Assembly (NCBI GenBank): GCA_007115705.1
Contig: QXEO01000220.1
Location: forward strand, 17,128,213 to 17,192,212
DNA length: 64,000 nt
Reading direction: 5' to 3'
From: Dactylis glomerata
Taxonomy: Eukaryota; Streptophyta; Magnoliopsida; Poales; Poaceae
The position numbers were made by a program, and so were the translations under genes. The stretch's first letter is position 1. Every line of letters starts with the position of its first letter. The notes beneath the pieces were generated by a model. That model ran no database searches. It saw only the letters and a list, made by a program, of their open reading frames with translations, and had not been told where the DNA came from. Positions 12,601 to 24,405 of this stretch are shown here, in pieces.

Positions 12601-14160
12601 ATAGCTTTCTGAATGTTTAACCTTCATATTGTTGTTTTACTGCTTTGAAGGCAAGGCAGGGTGAGAAATTGTCTTTACTGCATGAAGCAAATTGTTGAAG
12701 TTGGTCAAGCAAAGATTTCACCCTTTCGTACACTGTGAGTTAATCTTTATATGATCTTTTCTGTTACTGTTTTGGATGCATGCTGATGCTTTTGATTGGA
12801 TTTGTTACATCTCCCCGTTGTCCTTTATCTGCTTTTGTATACTTATTCTCTTGCTTTTACATGGTCTGTTAAGCATGACAATACTATTATCACAAAGGGA
12901 TGGTGCAGAGGTTTTGCAGTGATTGTGTAATGGATTTATTACCTCTCCATGGCGAGTTTGATTAAATCTACCAGGAAAATACCATCAAATAAAATGGTTC
13001 TTGTTGCTGTTGCATTGTGTGCTGTTGAAAAATTCAGTAGAGAGCAATTATGGAAGTAGTGTCAAGTGTCATACTGTCAGTACAATATACGGGCTTTGTT
13101 CTGGTTTGATAAGTCTCTCTCCTATTCATTTGTGGTTTGCTCACAGGGCCATAGTTTTGTGCTTGCCGCATTACTCTGCTATGTTTGATGTTCCTCTGTA
13201 CTTGCTTCTCTGTCATAGTTGCCTCACTTACAATGCCCATTCTGATCAGTCAACAAGTCCCCGCAACAGGAGAAAGGTTTGTTCTATTTTTTTACTTGTT
13301 ATGGACTTATCTTCCTGACTCTATGTCAATCCTTAAACTGGTCTGGGCAGTATTGCTGATATATAATTTAGAGCATTAACCTATTAATCTGTGATACACG
13401 TATTATTGTCAGGTTGCTCAGAATCTGGAGAGTAGTTACTCATTCTTCTTTGCATGAGATAGAAAAATAGACCATCAATAGCTTTTTCTTGGCATTTAAT
13501 TTCTTTACACTTTTTGATCTGCTTGAAATCTGATAAATTGGGTGATAATGGAAATTAGTGGAATCATGAGCAGCTAGAGAACAACTTTCTTTTCTTTAGG
13601 CTACTCGGGTTACTTGTTTCTGCTTGATGTTTTGCCTGGGTTGGATTGTGTCTCCTTGCACTCTTATCTTCGATCCCTGCCCATCTTCAGGTGGCGACAT
13701 GGATACATATGGTCGATGGGGATGGAGGCGAGTTCCGTAGGCGAGGGAACCATGCACAACGGGAGGATGGATATGTGAGCTCGAGCTTCTTTGGCAATGT
13801 CACATGTATGTCTCATTTCGTTATTGGTGAGAACCATTTCTCAGTGAAGGGAATGTTATGTATCTTCTTACGTGTAGTTGTTGGAGTAAAATCATCTCAA
13901 CGAGAACATGTGTTTTACATGATAGATCAATAGATCGTGCTTTTCCTTGGTTTTATCCTTTCCTGCTTATTGTTGTTCGCCACATTCTCTACAACGCTGC
14001 AGTTGCCTAATGGCTTCTTCGGTGACAACATCTACCTCCTCTGCTGACATGTGAGTTATACTTTGGATCATTTTATAGAACACAGAGCTCGAGCCTTTAG
14101 GATATGAGCTGATACAGTATGCTGGGTAATGCTTGAAACCTAAGTGAGACAAATTCCTGT
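6700..14160. other. Long AT-rich, intron-like Helitron interior
   Basis: Apart from the listed duplication I see only short open frames with no family resemblance. Short GC-rich blocks at 8100-8340 and 13690-13760 may be exon remnants. No RNA gene is supported. Confidence 0.3.
9728..10012. repeat. Tandem duplication of ~140 bp inside the inner Helitron
   Basis: Unit 1 (9728-9873) and unit 2 (9874-10012) both begin ATGTAGAGGTCTAA, contain AATGACACGGTTCT and GCCCCAGTCAGATTG, and end with CCCATCTTCGATTTCT. They differ by small indels and substitutions, so the duplication is not recent. Confidence 0.75.
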
Positions 14161-14189
14161 GGTAATATTTATATTTAAGTAATTATTAT

Positions 14190-14246
14190 TTTTTAGTGTA
14201 CGCCGAGTGTAACCAGGGCTCGGCGAACGACCTGATTCCTGTAGTG
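14190..14246 (-). mobile_element. CACTA-type transposon terminus (fragment)
   Basis: Read on the minus strand from 14246 the sequence starts CACTACAGGAATC, the hallmark of CACTA/EnSpm ends. It is followed by subterminal motifs CTCGGCG and CGCCGAGTGT-like words in both orientations, common in cereal CACTA elements. TCA (14247-14249) could be one copy of the 3 bp target duplication. I did not find the other terminus, so the size is unknown. Confidence 0.4.
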
Positions 14247-15339
14247 TCAGGTTACTAAGAAACATAGATTCACACCATACTAAGGATTAATATACTCAAA
14301 TCGGTGCACGACACATTAACATGGTAGTACATAACAAAATTCAAATAGATATGTTTTTTGAGAACCAAGGCTAATTAACTCCAGGTTGCTAACATGTGAA
14401 GCCACCATGCTTAGTCTATGTGTTAATGCCTCGAGGTTCCTAAGATCAATGAATCTCAATCATGAAAATTATTATTAATTAAACTTAAGGGCTTGAATCC
14501 TGTCTCGCTTTAGCCAATTGCGCCAGTGGCGCAACGGGTCATCTAGTAGTGTTGAAAGCAGACGAGTGTGAGTCCTGTCTGGTTTTTCTCTGTGTGTGTG
14601 ATCTTGGGCCTGGTATATTTTATTTTCTTGGGATCTTTTGTGAAAATTTGTGCATAGGTGTGCAGTTTCATCTGTGCGTTGGTTCACGGCTTTCCATCTA
14701 CTGCTTTTTTTTTCATTGGAGTGTTCCATGTACCTGCCTTTGAAACACAGTTGTACTTAAAAAAGGAGGGATCTTTCTTCGTACGGTTGGGGGCGAGTGG
14801 CAAAGGTGCCAAAAAATGTCATATTTATTTGACGATTTTGGTTACCTTTAAAACTTTTTGGATAATTGTTTTATATTGTGCATAATCATAAAGGTCATTA
14901 GGTGGTTTGTGGGTGTTAAATCTGACATTTCTAAACATGTATGTTCACTCTATGTCACGATAATTATTCTACAATATTTCCTTATTTGTAAACTAACTCT
15001 GGTTACTACTATTTAACATGTTAATATCACACAATTTAGAACAAAATCATCTTTTATTTTTGTTGATTCAAAAATGAATGATGATGATATAAGAAATCAA
15101 GACTTGGAAGACCAAGAAACAAATATAGATCCAACCGATTGTATGATTGTGATAGGTCTCCTAACAAATTTAAAATATGAACCTCATCATCAAAAGAAAA
15201 TTAAATATATTTGAGACATGCATTGCACGTGCATGTTTACTAGTATTATTAAAACAACTAACAACTAACGGTTCAGATTTTACAAAGAATAGGAACGGCT
15301 AAGATTTAAATTGATCAGGGATCTCTACGTCGCACAAAT

Positions 15340-15389
15340 CACGTTAGAGTCCTGGTCAGCAGCTCACGTTAGAGTCCTGGTCAACAGCT
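15340..15389. repeat. 25 bp tandem duplication in the outer Helitron
   Basis: Two adjacent 25 bp units starting CACGTTAGAGTCCTGGTCA, identical except for one base (G/A), at 15340-15364 and 15365-15389. Confidence 0.8.
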
Positions 15390-16109
15390 CAAGGTGATGT
15401 ATCACATCGATTAGGAGTACGTTAAAAAGGAAACTGAATCCCAGTCACGTGCGCACGCAAAGATTGCTTAGAAGAACCACTAAAATAATTTGATCAGAAT
15501 TAGAACAAGGATAAAGAGAACAGCATGCACACGTTAGAGCAAAGCACCGGCGGACAACGCCCTCGATCGCCATATCCCCTCCGCCTCCCGGAGCCGTCGC
15601 AGCTGCAATGCACCGAACGTAAGAAAAAATCTTGGCGATGCATTGTTGTACTAATTTAGATAGCACAAGATCACTTTGGAGTTCCTTGCTAGCAGTTGCA
15701 AGCTTGCTGATTTGGTTCATCAATCGTGTATCTCCAGTGATTCAGCGGCGCAGGCGTCATGTCAGTGAAACTGCACATCATGCATGCATGAAAGATCCTT
15801 CAACCTGCCCAAGTTGCTACAAGCATGCAAGGAGCTGTGATGCATCAACATGCCCGATGCTTTGGCTCATATATATACAGGAGAACAACCACACAAGTAC
15901 ATCGGATCTTTCCGAGTAGCATGAAAGCAGAGCGGAATTGTTCCTCTTGGTGGAGTACCTCTGTGTGATCCATACCTCGGCGGCCTCACATCCAAGACCA
16001 GCCAAGGTTGGAAGAAACCGACGAATCCAGTGTCCGGTGATATGATCGACCATTTTTGATATTTTGATCGAGACTAAGCCATTGCGTTCCTCACAACTGG
16101 AAGCACCTT

Positions 16110-16400
16110 TGGCAAGATGGAATCGGATTGTAGATATCCAGAGGGCCGCCGTTCATGAAAAACTTCAGCACGCTCTGCTTAGCGAGGAAAATGAGCTTCA
16201 TGTCATTCTTGCCGAGGTTGATGGATAGTACATCTCCCTGGAAATTTCCTCCCGGCCGAAGCATGGAGCATCAGATTCGAGTTCTTAATTTTTAGAAATT
16301 CGTTCACCTGTGTGGCCATGGTGAACGCAATCGAGATTTGCTTGCTCGCGGCCGTCCACCTGCGGCAAACCACAAAGTTTGTTATGTTGGAACCTGAGGA
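16110..16400 (-). pseudogene. Possible captured gene fragment in the outer Helitron
   Basis: On the minus strand, two exon-like stretches of balanced codon use occur: one around 16370-16260 (ends MATQVNEFLKIKN) and one around 16250-16110 in another frame (contains GKNDMKLIFLAKQ and FFMNGGPLDI). The frame change and the absence of a start or stop context suggest an old captured piece. I do not recognise the parent family. Confidence 0.2.
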
Positions 16401-17932
16401 CCCCATGCTCTCAACTACACACACAATCGATTGGGAGTCGACATATGCATAGATGAAAAGTGGTTGTACATGTGGATGTGGCCGGGCCTCTGAAGAAGAA
16501 GTCACGAAGCATTTCACTTCTTTCGAAAATGTGTGGCAGGTAATATTTTTTCATCATTATGTGCACTTTATGTAGGAGCAACAATTTGGTAGCTAACTGA
16601 AGCTGAACCTGAAGACTTAGATGTGATGGTAGAGTGAAGCCTAGGTGAAACGAAGTGATAAACTGGCCCCTTGAAACATGGACGTTTACATTGTTTTTGA
16701 TCTTCAATGCAAGTCTGCAAGTGCTATGATCTATCAGTATCTACTGGAATTGGTTTAGGGTCACATTATGCTTCCCTGTTTGTTGGAAAATTCAGAAAGA
16801 ACATGCTTTTTTTCATGTTTTTTTTTGACAAATGAATAAGAATTATGCAAGCGAATATCGAAACAAATGATTATTATTTATTTCTATAGTTTTGTACTTT
16901 GTTGTGTTTGTGGGGTGAAAATTTTGTTTGAGCATTCTTTCCCTCTATTCTATAGAAACAATAACTAAAGTTTATAGCTTGCAGCCTCGGCTCAACCTGT
17001 ATTTATATATTTCATTTGTTCATGTTTGCAGTTGTCGAATCCTTTCAGATATTGTTTTCTAGAAGACATGACAATGAAGTTTCAATAAAATCTATTCGGG
17101 AGATGCCAGGTACAGTTCACGTCTTGCTTTCTTTTGTTGCTCAAAACAGTTGGTCAGTTGTCTGTAGATCTATAGTTAAACAATAATATTTCAACAAAAC
17201 AGCATCATTTCGAACTTTTCTTAGCTTCATAGGAATTTGATGCATAACGAGTGTGCGTAAAATATTTTATAAAGTGTGTGTACTCAGGTGAAATATATTT
17301 TTGAATCAGATCGATAGCCTGAGACAGAGATGTCGCTGATGGAACTGCAGTTAAAATTTGCTTAGCTGCGATTTTCTAGACACTTTTGGAAAACCAAGAA
17401 CAAACATGCTTTGAGTATGTAGCACCTAGGGATCCAAGTGACATTATCTTTCATATTTTTCATGGGAGTAATTTGCAAAAGGAAAATATTCGAGGGGAAC
17501 TACATCGAGGAACTGAGAAGCTCAAGGAAAGAGATCTTCAGCCGGTCGAATGGATGGGCGCGAGGATGTCTAAGGTAAGATAGTTATTGTCATGATAAAT
17601 CAAAACATTGTAGCACACAAATTTTTGTTGATGAAGCTAAGGATGAATGCCCTTTGGTAAAAAAACCAAGGGAATTCCTCCATGTCTTTGCATATATCAA
17701 AATTTGAAAAATATATTTTTATTTCTCTTTATCTTAAGTTCTTCCAAAAGGGGGATCTCACTATTGAATTACAGCTGGTACATAACCGATCTTTAGTAAT
17801 GTTTTCAAAAGGGGAATCTCATTGCTAGCCGTGCAATTTGCGCGGGCCACCCAGCTAGTTGTATTAATTGCATATATGTTTATGGTAATTTCATATCGAT
17901 GGAACTATATAACTTTTTTGATATTTGATAGA

Positions 17933-18500
17933 ATTTGCATGCGATCCACACTTCATTTATTTGAAATGATTTAAACACTTCATGCTAAACTGTAAAACAC
18001 ACAAGTATTGATATTATGCATCGAAGATGTGTAGTATTTTATAAAGATAAAGAAATCATTATTTCATGAAAATTCTTTATTAGAAATTTAGTAATTATTC
18101 GAATTACTAAATGAGGATTAAATTATTTGAATTCTACAAATAGTTTAATAAAGAATAAAGAAAGATTTGAGCTAAGTCAAATTTGAAATCAGTCAAAAAA
18201 GACTAAGTTCAAAGTTTATGATCTGAAAGAATTTGACGAAACAGTTCAACAAATAATGCTAAACAATTCAAGTTGTTGAAAAATTTGCTTAAAATCATAT
18301 TCAAATAGACATTATTTATTAAAGAATAAATCATCTGTAGTGGCAAAAATTATCATTTAAATTGGCACATTAAAATATACTCAATTTAAAATAAGTAGGA
18401 AGCCATATAAATAATACTATATGAGTTATAGTGTAGTTTATAAAAGATTCTAGGTTATTGTGATAATTCAAAATTAGGAATTCTTCATAAAAGTCCTTAT
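17933..18500 (+). repeat. Segment A, left copy of a 568 bp inverted repeat
   Basis: AT-rich segment whose reverse complement occurs at 26883-26505 plus 23060-22872, the two parts being separated by the minus-strand Helitron. Both copies total 568 bp. This copy has CAAATAGACATTATTTATT uninterrupted at about 18304-18320, so it preserves the pre-insertion state of the Helitron target. Confidence 0.85.
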
Positions 18501-18723
18501 TACAACTCGAGAGAAATGACTAAGTAAATAAACTACAAGTCTTCTTTCTTCATAGCTCCACAGGCAGATGTGTTGGACGAAGACTCGTGACCAAGGCGCA
18601 GCCATCTTCAATCTTCGTAGTAGTAACCTGCAACATGATATGTTGCAGCCACAGAGGGTCAATACTTTGAATGTATTGGCAAGATATCACTACTATGAGT
18701 CTAACTTTTCAATCTTAGCTTAG
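18497..18723 (-). repeat. Segment B, 227 bp inverted copy of an LTR 3' region
   Basis: Matches the reverse complement of 20414-20640 over the same length. The stretch around the short frame at 18474-18662 is identical to its partner. It also resembles the 3' region of the Tekay LTRs (28780-28950), so it is LTR-derived. It forms a head-to-head pair with its partner about 1.7 kb away and could fold into a long hairpin if transcribed. Confidence 0.8.
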
Positions 18724-19978
18724 ATATCCTAAAAATGTGTAGAACAACATTATGAAATAAAATCTCACTTTCCAACTATTTCAAAATATTCAAATTTAAA
18801 TATGTGAGTTTGAGTAATTTTGATATAGTTCAAATTCTATAAATCCTTTTCAATTGATTCTTTTTGCAAATGAATTATATTATTATCCCCTATGTAGTAG
18901 AACTACTGCACAAATTGTTTGGACCAATTTTATCAAGTATTCAAATACAAATGAGAATTTGAGTATTTTCTCTCTAGATTTAATTCTATAAATAATTCAG
19001 GCATAATTCCTTTTGCAAAATTGATTATCTTGATAATATAAAACCACCAGAACACTTCACACACTTTTCATACTCATTCAATGTCAACTCTACTAGCTCA
19101 CCCTATTTTGCAAGCTATAGATATGTTATTTGAGCACCTTGCAAAATATCAAATCCCAAATTTTTATTGTGCACTTTGTGCTATTTGACTGTTGTCCCAC
19201 TCCACCAAGTGGTGTGAAATATCCTAAGTCCTAAATGACCATCTATACCATGAATTAGTGAAAATCTAGTCTCTATCCTTTGCCCAAGTGCAAAACTATC
19301 AACTCCATCATACCCAAATTCTTCTAAGTATTTTGACTACCCCATCCAACAAATATGACATAGAAGTTTCCTCAAATCAAGACCATGGAGAAGGAGTTGA
19401 AGAGAAGACAAAGATTTGAAGGCAAAAAGAAGAAGTTGAAGAAAAGACAAGGAGATGAAGGAAAACAAGAAGATCAAGAGAAGAGAGCCAAGTCAGGAGG
19501 ATGAAAGTGACAAACCTTACCACTTAGAATTTATCCATTCAACTTCTCAAACCAAGCCTAAGAATCTCCTTAAGCTATTTTGCTAAGTGTTTGACACTTC
19601 TTAACAATTTAGAAAAACCAAATCAATCTTTAAAACTCTTGACTTAGCCATTCCCTCCATCCATATCAAATCAACTTCATGCCACAATCTTTTGTCCAAT
19701 TACCACAAAGACATTTCAAGACTAAGCTAAAACAAATAAACAATTTTGTTTTCCTTGTTTGATTTTTGTTGCTTTGAATGGTGTGTTTATGTTGTGTTCT
19801 TTTCTATCTTATAGTTGTATGGAGGACTACGTGTGTTGATTAAGAGAAGTACAAATCTTCAGAAAACTACTAAGGCAAGTATCATTTTTATGATGTTTGT
19901 ATCTGTTCTACACAAGTTTTGTGATTGTTAGTATAAGTGTGTGTGTAGAGTTAGTTTGTTTTGCGTTACACGAACGTG

Positions 19979-20318
19979 ATGGAAATTAGCATCGTAAGGG
20001 CTTAGAGCCTGACTTACTGACATGAGAAATGGGGAAATGGAGATTGGCATGGTAAGGGCATGGAGCCTGACTTATTGACATGTACAATGGTGAAAGAAGA
20101 TTGACATGGTAAGGGCGTGGAGCCTGACTTATTGACATGTACAATGGTGAAAGAAGATTGGCATGGTAAGGGCGTGGAGCCTGACTTACTGACATGTATG
20201 ATGGTGAAAAGAAGATTGGTATGGTAAGGGCATGGAGCCTAACTTACTGAGATGTACAATGGTGGAATGAAGATTGGCATGGTAGGGGCTTTGAGCCTGA
20301 CCTACTGACATGTACCCT
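19979..20318 (+). repeat. Tandem array, six units of ~57 bp
   Basis: Units share GGTAAGGGC-TGGAGCCTGACTTA-TGACATG. The opposite arm (26884-26945) holds only one unit, so the array either expanded here or was cut there. The repetitive minus-strand open frame over it is a by-product. Confidence 0.85.
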
Positions 20319-20413
20319 CGTGGAGTTAGAAGCTTTATGACTTTGCAAAATTAGATTATTGATTGGAAAGTTAGGACGGAGTGTGAGACTGTTTTTCTGC
20401 AACCCCACTTAAC

Positions 20414-20640
20414 CTAAGCTAAGATTGAAAAGTTAGACTCATAGTAGTGATATCTTGCCAATACATTCAAAGTATTGACCCTCTGTGGCTGCAACATATC
20501 ATGTTGCAGGTTACTACTACGAAGATTGAAGATGGCTGCGCCTTGGTCACGAGTCTTCGTCCAACACATCTGCCTGTGGAGCTATGAAGAAAGAAGACTT
20601 GTAGTTTATTTACTTAGTCATTTCTCTCGAGTTGTAATAA
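20414..20640 (+). repeat. Segment B', partner of the 227 bp inverted repeat
   Basis: Lies within the LTR 3' region and pairs with 18497-18723 on the opposite strand. Same length, with no difference seen in the stretch compared. Confidence 0.8.
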
Positions 20641-20795
20641 GTTGTGGAATTGTGCCACTTGAGTTGTAAAAGAACTATTTTATTTGTGGATCAAGCATTG
20701 TAATAAAGATCTTTGTATTCTTGATATTTCATCTTGTACTGTGTGTGCTAGCAGTTGATCCGGGACTAGCACAAATAAAGCACAGGTACGCTACA

Positions 20796-22473
20796 ATGTT
20801 ATTTATCTTTATAGAGAGACACCTCTAGTGAACTGTGGACCCCGGTCTAATCTTTTACATATATATTACCATCTACTGCAAGCACCATTTACTTTCTACA
20901 AGCATTATTTACTTTATCGCAAACAAACATCTTTTTCCACATGATACGTTTAATCCTTTGTTTTTAGCAAACCAGTGAGATTGACAACCTCACTGCAAGT
21001 TGGGGCAAAGTATCTTGGTTGTGTTGTGTATAGGTTCCACGTTGCTGCTGGCGCCGGTAGTGCGCCCTGCCAAAAGTCAGCTAGCAACAACCTTCAGAAT
21101 TGGTTTCTTTCTCCTACTGGTCGATTAAACTCTGGTTTCATACAAGAGGGAAAACTTACTGCTGTGCTCATCATACCCTGCTCTTGGGGTTCCCAACTGG
21201 CCCACATCAACTAGGCGCCATCACATTCCTATCATTATCTCATGATGTTTATCTAAGTTTAATGTTTGATAGAAGAGTGAGACTTTGTATTCTAGTTTTG
21301 CAATGGTGTCTGATTAATCCTCGATTTTCTCATAAACCATCCTAAACAGAAACACACTCATCTAGAAGTCGAACTTTCTCTAACCAAGCATTATACTTGC
21401 CACTACAAGAGTAGCTTTCAATTTATGTAGAATTAATTGAAATCGCCTAGATGCAATATCAATGTCCCAATCACGCTTTCGCTGCACTCATCCTTTGATG
21501 GAGTTAATTTTCCATATTTTTTAACAAAGTGTACCTCTCACTTTTCCAGAAATTCCTATTAGTTCTTTCATAAGAATTCATAGGATAGGCTTTTCTTTTG
21601 TCTAATGATTCTCCAATCATTCTTTTACCTAGCCTTTCAACTTTTGAACTTGGGATGCATTGTTTGTCTTCATGTAAAATATGGTTTTGGACAGCACAAA
21701 CTATGAGACGCTCCCGTCAACCATTATTGAGTTCAAACTCAATTATTTCCTTAGTCATTCAGTCAAAAATCTTTGACTCTGTTTATTCTGAACTCTCAGA
21801 ATTATAACTAACATACATTCAGACTTAATGTTTCTAAAATTTTGTCTTAAACATGATGTCAAATTCACCACTTATTAATTCTAATTAATAACATGATACG
21901 AATGCACCTATTCATAATATGTCATTCACATAAATGAATTTATCATAGCTCCCACTCAGAATATGTACTCTTACATATAAACCAAGCTCCCACTTAGAAT
22001 ATGTATTCTTACATATAATTATGAGATTAAAGCTATTGCTCCCACTTAGTTTAATACAAATAGTTTTATCTCGATAATTTTGGACTACTCCAAAAATCCT
22101 TTGATTTTTAAATCAAACTGAGATACCTTAAATGCGAATTAATTTAAAAAAGGTGTTAAACACTGCCATAACTTAAACTGATTTAAGAACCTGCAATTTT
22201 AACAACTAATTTGAATTTGAAGACTTTTAAACACCGCTACACATTATAGTCAATCTTATGAATTTGTCTAAATACTTTTAAGACAAATCATGTTTTTATA
22301 TCCTTACCATTAAAGACTTATTTTCTTCTCTTAATCTGATATTATTTTGAAGAATTAAGTAATACATTTTACTTAATAAGATTGAGTAACAATTACCTCT
22401 TAAATAAAATCTTTAATAATAACTCTAAGTTATTTTTGCATTTAGGTCCGTCATCTTTTCTTCATAGTTCGTA
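20796..22473. other. Retroelement-like untranslated DNA, no intact gene
   Basis: 20940-21220 resembles a cereal retrotransposon leader (contains GCTGCTGGCGCCGGTAGTG and CTACTGGTCGATTAAA). 21900-22060 has two imperfect copies of a CTCCCACT-AGAATATGTA-TCTTACATATA unit, reminiscent of the untranslated end of a Ty1/copia element on the minus strand. Both assignments rest on memory of common motifs and are weak. No open frame of interest. Confidence 0.3.
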
Positions 22474-22567
22474 CTCCCTCCGATCAGAAATAACTGTCGG
22501 CAATTTTGTACTAATTTAGTACAGATTTTGTACTAAGTTATCGACACTTATTTCCGATTGGAGGGAG
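22474..22567. mobile_element. Stowaway-type MITE, 94 bp
   Basis: Begins CTCCCTCCGATCAGAAATAA and ends with its imperfect complement ATTTCCGATTGGAGGGAG. It is flanked by TA on both sides (22472-22473 and 22568-22569). Length, TIR and TA duplication match Stowaway elements, which are mobilised by Tc1/mariner transposases. Confidence 0.92.
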
Positions 22568-22871
22568 TAAGTATGTCTAGTTTCAAAACCTTTGATAAGT
22601 AAATCATGAATTTCACCTTGCGTGCCCTCGCAATTTTAAATTCATGAATCCTATTCGAATAAAAGGACTTAATTGCATGATCTTTATCGTCAATTCCTAT
22701 TTTCTAATATAGACCTTCGCCTTGGAACTTATTCAATTAAATTACTCTAATTGATCCTTTATCTTCTCCTATTTAACACTTTTGCCGAGAATACATTTTC
22801 TCTAGAGTGCACCAAATTTTTTGCAATACAAATTTTGCATCCTTTGATTTAGAAGATAAGTCCTTAATCTT

Positions 22872-23060
22872 ATAAGGACTTTTATGAAGAATTCCTAATT
22901 TTGAATTATCACAATAAACTAGAATCTTTTATAAACTACACTATAACTCATATAGTATTATTTATATGGCTTCCTACTTATTTTAAATTGAGTATATTTT
23001 AATGTGCCAATTTAAATGATAATTTTTGCCACTACAGATGATTTATTCTTTAATAAATAA
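22872..23060 (-). repeat. Segment A, right copy, distal part
   Basis: Reverse complement of 18500-18312. Ends exactly at the Helitron 3' terminus; continues at 26505 on the other side of the insertion. Confidence 0.85.
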
Positions 23061-23586
23061 CTAGCCGGGTGGCCCGCGCATTTGCGCGGCTAGATGTATT
23101 GTTTAATCACTTAAAAGTTTTGAGATGTTGGTGTTCTATTATATCCGAAGTTCAAATTATAATACATTATAGAAAGAATATTTGCGTGAACCATATTTTA
23201 ATCTTTCTTTCTCTCTAATTATTCGTTGTGCAAACTACTATCAATTTAGTTCATGTCTACCTTATTGATAACTAAATTTATATTATTTATTATAAGGTTG
23301 TTGATAAGAAATTCGGCTGGAAGAAACATTAAAGACATGTAGTGATGGACTACTAAAGGCATACAATACGCCATTATAGCCATTATAAACTCTGAAATAC
23401 CATTTGTATTTGTCTCTTTCCACTCATCCTTGGTCCTAAGTGTATACCACAAATGAAATATAAATATATGTGTCTTAAACTTCAACCTTGTGCATGGTCT
23501 GTCTCTCCATCCACCTCCATTATCATGTCAAGTGGTTTATTCTATGACATGGAAGGTTCTTATCCGAGCTTCATGACATCTCCGTC

Positions 23587-23608
23587 CCTCTCTCTCTCTC
23601 TCTCTCCC
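23587..23608. repeat. CT microsatellite
   Basis: Run of about ten CT dinucleotides inside the third Helitron. Confidence 0.8.
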
Positions 23609-24405
23609 TCATTATGTCCACATTGTTCCTAAGACTATTGTTGCAGACATGACATATCTTTGATTCACTTAATAGTAGACTTAGTAATGGATTCGTATAT
23701 GTCTATGCCCCTCTTAGGAACTTGTAGGTATGTATACTATTTCATTGTTCTACCATAACACTTTTTCTGCCATATTCATATCGGCTTATCTCCATGATAA
23801 ACCCCTAGTTCCAAACATCTATTCATGGACTTTAGATCTAGTATGTATGAAAATGAATTTTTTTCTTGCTTAGTATTATATATATTTTCAATTATTGCAG
23901 CTTCTCTATTTTTCATATAATTTTTTTTGAAATTTAGTTATTCATGAATTCATGTGGATTATGTATCTTTTTAATCACTTCCTTTATTTCTCATTCCAAC
24001 TTGATTATATATGTAAGAGATGTATTTTATTGAATCAAACATCAAATTAGCTATTGCTCCAATTCATATGAAGCACTTAAATAGTCAAATTCGTAGGTTT
24101 TCTCTATCTATAATTCGAAATGTGTATTTATGAAAAATACTCTTATTCTTAACCATGGTTTTAATTTCATACAATAAAAGTTAATTGATGAAGTTTTTAT
24201 TGACTCCAATTGGAATTCATATGAAAATACATTTTCCAAATTTATTTTTTATTATAAAATTCAAAGCTAAGAAAATTGATTGACATTTTTGTTTTGTGTT
24301 TACCTCCTATATCCAACCATGTTTCATGTGTATTTGTTGGGCGCCATGGGCGTGCCCAGTTAGTCTCTTCTGTGCGATGCTTCTACAGCCTATTGCATGC
24401 ACTTC

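Larger units (their letters stand above)
2481..15243 (+). mobile_element. Inner Helitron, 12.76 kb, non-autonomous
   Basis: Begins TCTATACTACTTATAAAAG at 2481 directly after A2480 and ends CTAG at 15240-15243 directly before T15244. A small hairpin (CATGCA 15217-15222 with TGCATG 15230-15235) lies four bases upstream of CTAG. Removing it restores the 5' end of the outer Helitron exactly. No Rep or helicase motif is seen. The inside holds GC-rich exon-like blocks, introns-like AT-rich DNA and local duplications, the pattern expected of a Helitron that has captured host gene pieces. Confidence 0.78.
2474..17858 (+). mobile_element. Outer Helitron (own length about 2.62 kb), interrupted by an inner Helitron
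   Basis: The 5' end TCTATTA is at 2474-2480 and continues at 15244 with TATTATTAAAACAACTAAC. Joined, these bases match the 5' end of the minus-strand Helitron at 26504. The 3' end carries a hairpin (17829-17845; arms CCGTGCAA and TTGCGCGG, one G-T pair) nine bases before the terminal CTAG at 17855-17858. Flanking bases are A (2473) and T (17859), as expected for insertion between A and T. No Rep/helicase gene is visible, so it is non-autonomous and would depend on a helper for rolling-circle transposition. Confidence 0.82.
18731..20795 (+). repeat. Truncated LTR (plus orientation) of a Tekay-like family
   Basis: The 3' end reads GGTACGCTACA at 20785-20795, the same terminus as the Tekay LTRs in this window, and the last 400 bp are clearly related to them. 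There is no initiator-tRNA primer site after the end, so this is a 3' LTR or solo LTR remnant. The 5' part of the LTR is missing; at 18724-18730 it abuts the inverted segment B. The first 1314 bp (18731-20044) pair with 28195-26882 on the other strand. Confidence 0.65.

Noticed and set aside
14518..14600. tRNA-like or SINE-like stretch (TGGCGCAACGGGTCA followed by a possible B box)
   Set aside because: Only an A-box-like word fits; the cloverleaf does not close and no poly-A tail or TSD is seen.
18474..18662. 62-codon frame repeated at 20475-20669
   Set aside because: Identical because it lies in the 227 bp inverted LTR repeat; not a conserved gene.
19979..20318. CRISPR-like regular repeats
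   Set aside because: Units are contiguous without unique spacers and the context is a plant LTR.
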